DNA from: Phycisphaerae bacterium
Lineage (GTDB): Bacteria; Planctomycetota; Phycisphaerae; Sedimentisphaerales; Anaerobacaceae
Length of the DNA: 5,941 nt
Reading direction: 5' to 3'
Assembly (NCBI GenBank): GCA_030602845.1
Contig: JAUVYZ010000140.1
Location: 1 to 5,941, forward strand
Part shown: in pieces, positions 4,148 through 5,941 of the stretch
Layout of the letters: each line of letters opens with the position of its first letter
Position numbering within the stretch: the stretch's first letter is position 1
The notes under the pieces: generated by a model
Databases searched by the model: none
What the model was told of the DNA's origin: nothing
The model's input: only the letters and a program-made list of their open reading frames with translations
Translations under genes and position numbers: made by a program

Positions 4148-5941
4148 ATGGCAGAGAAGCGAGTGTATTTCTTCGGCAGCGGGAAAGCGGAAGGCAGCGC
4201 AAAGATGAAGGAGGTTTTGGGCGGCAAGGGAGCGAACCTTGCGGAGATGACAAATCTCGGCGTTCCAGTTCCGCCGGGCTTTACTATCGCCACAAAGGTA
4301 TGCAGCGAATATTATGCCGCACCAATCGCCCCGGACCGCTTGCAGTCGGGGCGCAGAGATGCGCGATTGGTGCGGCACAAATGGCCAAGAGGACTGGCGG
4401 AGGAGGTCGATAAGAACCTGGTCAAACTGGAAAAAGCGATGGGCTCCAAATTAGGCGATACCGACAGGCCATTGCTGGTCAGCGTCAGGAGCGGAGCAGC
4501 CGTATCGATGCCCGGTATGATGGACACCATTTTAAATTTGGGGCTGAACGACGATGTTCTCCGCGGCATTATTAAAAGAACCGGAAATGCGCGGTTTGCA
4601 TACGATATATATCGTAGGCTTATCGATATGTTCGGCGGTGTGGTGATGGGCTGCGACCATGATTATTTCGAGGAAGTACTTGCTGCGGCGAAGAAGAAGG
4701 CCAAAGTCAAACTCGATAATGAGCTGAGTGCCGAGCAACTGAAAGAGGTCGTCGAGAAATACAAGAGCGTTTACAAAAAACATATCGGTGAATTGTTCCC
4801 GCAGGACGGTCGAGCTCAGTTAAGACATGCCATCAATGCGGTGCTTGGTTCGTGGAATACGCCCAGGGCCGTCACGTATCGGAGGTTGAATAATATTACC
4901 GGATTGTTGGGGACGGCGGTGAATGTTCAGGCGATGGTTTTCGGCAATATGGGTGAGGACTGCGGTACGGGCGTTTGCTTTACGCGCAATCCAAGTACTG
5001 GTGAAAAGGAATTTTATGGCGAGTTTTTGATGAACGCCCAAGGTGAAGATGTTGTGGCCGGTATCAGGACGCCTTTGCCGTTAAAGAAATTAGGCAGGCG
5101 TTTGCCGAAGGCATACAGGAAGCTTACCAGATTTATGACCAGGCTGGAGAAGCACTACAAGGACATGCAGGATATGGAATTTACGATTCAGGAGAAAACA
5201 CTCTATATCCTGCAGACGCGGACGGGCAAGCGGACGGCTGAAGCTGCTGTTAAGAATGCGGTGGATATGGTTCAGGAAAGACTTATCTCCAAGAAAGAGG
5301 CGGTCAATCGGGTGACGCCGGAGCAGTTAGATCGTTTGCTGCATCCTCACTTTGACCCGAAAGCCGAGCGCAAGATAATAGCCAGAGGCCTGCCTGCCTC
5401 GCCCGGTGCGGCGGTCGGACAGGTTGTGTTTAGCGCTGATACCGCCGAGGCGGCCAAGAACAAAGGCAAAAAGGTCATCCTTGTTCGGATTGAGACCAGC
5501 CCTGAAGATATTGGCGGTATGGACGCAGCGGTGGGGATTTTGACGGCTCGGGGCGGTATGACAAGCCATGCGGCGGTTGTTGCCCGCGGTATGGGTAAAC
5601 CGTGTGTGGCAGGCGTGGGTGCGTTAAATATCAATTACAAAGCCAGGAAGCTCAGCGTCGGTAAATTGACGATCAAGGAAGGGGACTGGATTAGTATGGA
5701 CGGCTCGACCGGCGAGGTTATGACGGGGCAATTGGCTACGGTGGAGCCGACGATGAGCGGTGACTTCGGCTCCTTTATGAAGATTTGCGACCAGGTTCGC
5801 AGATTGGGAGTTCGTACGAATGCCGATACGCCGGAAGATGCAAAGCGGGCGAGGGAATTCGGCGCCGAAAATATCGGGCTTTGCAGGACCGAGCATATGT
5901 TCTTCGAAGGTGAGCGGATTTGGCCTGTGCGGCAGATGATT
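4148..5941 (+). CDS. ppdK: Pyruvate, phosphate dikinase, N-terminal two thirds (3' end outside window)
   Basis: PPDK interconverts ATP + phosphate + pyruvate and AMP + diphosphate + phosphoenolpyruvate in the cytoplasm. The frame is open for 598 codons to the right edge; the family is about 875-900 residues. Residues 1-360 are the ATP-grasp-like domain: GGKGANLAEM with Lys27, LVSVRSGA with Arg114, SMPGMMDTILNLG, Glu344 (DMEFTI), and Gln356/Arg358 (LQTR). The phosphohistidine domain follows, with GGMTSHAAVVARGMG: His474 carries the phosphate, and Thr472 is the position regulated by PDRP-type kinase/phosphorylases in some relatives. The C-terminal barrel begins with VRTNADTPED and GLCRTEHMFF, where Arg580 matches the PEP-binding Arg561 of Clostridium symbiosum PPDK; the rest, including the catalytic Cys, is off-window. 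Residues 57-77 are an insertion encoded by a palindromic element, a net gain of about 17 residues against the clostridial enzyme as I recall it. Start supported by AAGGAG at 4133 and a promoter at 4018. Confidence 0.97.
   Translation, partial: MAEKRVYFFGSGKAEGSAKMKEVLGGKGANLAEMTNLGVPVPPGFTIATKVCSEYYAAPIAPDRLQSGRRDARLVRHKWPRGLAEEVDKNLVKLEKAMGSKLGDTDRPLLVSVRSGAAVSMPGMMDTILNLGLNDDVLRGIIKRTGNARFAYDIYRRLIDMFGGVVMGCDHDYFEEVLAAAKKKAKVKLDNELSAEQLKEVVEKYKSVYKKHIGELFPQDGRAQLRHAINAVLGSWNTPRAVTYRRLNNITGLLGTAVNVQAMVFGNMGEDCGTGVCFTRNPSTGEKEFYGEFLMNAQGEDVVAGIRTPLPLKKLGRRLPKAYRKLTRFMTRLEKHYKDMQDMEFTIQEKTLYILQTRTGKRTAEAAVKNAVDMVQERLISKKEAVNRVTPEQLDRLLHPHFDPKAERKIIARGLPASPGAAVGQVVFSADTAEAAKNKGKKVILVRIETSPEDIGGMDAAVGILTARGGMTSHAAVVARGMGKPCVAGVGALNINYKARKLSVGKLTIKEGDWISMDGSTGEVMTGQLATVEPTMSGDFGSFMKICDQVRRLGVRTNADTPEDAKRAREFGAENIGLCRTEHMFFEGERIWPVRQMI
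4315..4377. repeat. Palindromic element copy 2 (63 bp), inserted in frame within ppdK
   Basis: A perfect 15-bp inverted repeat, TGCCGCACCAATCGC (4315-4329) and GCGATTGGTGCGGCA (4363-4377), encloses a 33-nt core unlike that of copy 1. The core can fold: GCCCCGGAC (4328-4336) pairs with GTCGGGGC (4345-4352) with one bulged G, and GCGCA-GAGA-TGCGC (4351-4364) is a perfect hairpin with a GNRA-type loop that competes with the outer stem. The length is 21 codons and all six frames lack stops. In the ppdK frame it encodes residues 57-77, AAPI-(12 residues)-RLVRH, between SEYY and KWPRGL. Confidence 0.9.

Noticed and set aside
4287..4315. Promoter inside ppdK using TATTAT (4310-4315) at the edge of copy 2
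   Set aside because: The sequence at the -35 position is TCGCCA, a poor match, and the site lies within a coding frame.
4050..4377. CRISPR array or DNA uptake sequences
   Set aside because: There are only two copies, each an inverted pair around a core, not direct repeats with spacers. The arms are too far apart for the tight hairpins typical of paired uptake sequences.
3935..4378. 147-codon open frame on the - strand spanning both palindromes
   Set aside because: It starts with a GTG inside the right arm of copy 2, has no ribosome binding site, and crosses the ppdK promoter, leader and start. It is open largely because the palindromes lack stops on either strand.

Overview
The window looks like chromosomal DNA from a Planctomycetota-type bacterium, most likely a Phycisphaerae/Sedimentisphaerales-like lineage. 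The clues are tandem S1-family sulfatases, a Tat-type lipoprotein leader on one of them, an uncharacterised lipoprotein in the same operon, moderately GC-rich codon use, and a bacterial-type pyruvate phosphate dikinase (PPDK). This placement is inference from gene content; there is no rRNA or other taxonomic marker here.

Layout, all genes on the + strand. (1) Positions 1-974: the C-terminal 323 residues of a sulfatase whose catalytic N-terminus lies off the left edge. (2) 987-2393: a complete 468-aa arylsulfatase with twin-arginine motif, lipobox and formylglycine motif. (3) 2437-3948: a 503-aa secreted lipoprotein of no function I can name. These three are closely spaced and probably form one operon for desulfating a sulfated polysaccharide outside the cytoplasm. 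A weak intrinsic terminator follows at 3947-3976. (4) 4148 to the right edge: the first 598 residues of ppdK, a separate central-metabolism transcription unit with its own promoter at 4018-4046 and a strong ribosome binding site. Its frame is open to the end of the window.

The most unusual content is a pair of small palindromic elements about 265 bp apart. Each is bounded by the same inverted repeat, TGCCGCACCAATCG...CGATTGGTGCGGCA. One (69 bp, 4050-4118) begins a few bases after the ppdK -10 box, so it should form a hairpin at the very start of the ppdK leader. The other (63 bp, 4315-4377) lies inside the ppdK coding sequence, in frame, and adds about 21 codons to a loop of the ATP-grasp domain. 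The two copies share their ends but not their cores. Both are multiples of three and both read AAPI...RLVRH on either strand in the corresponding frame. The intragenic copy has no stop codon in any of six frames. This looks like a protein-tolerated, mobile palindromic repeat, comparable in concept to the Rickettsia palindromic elements. I do not recognise it as a named family.
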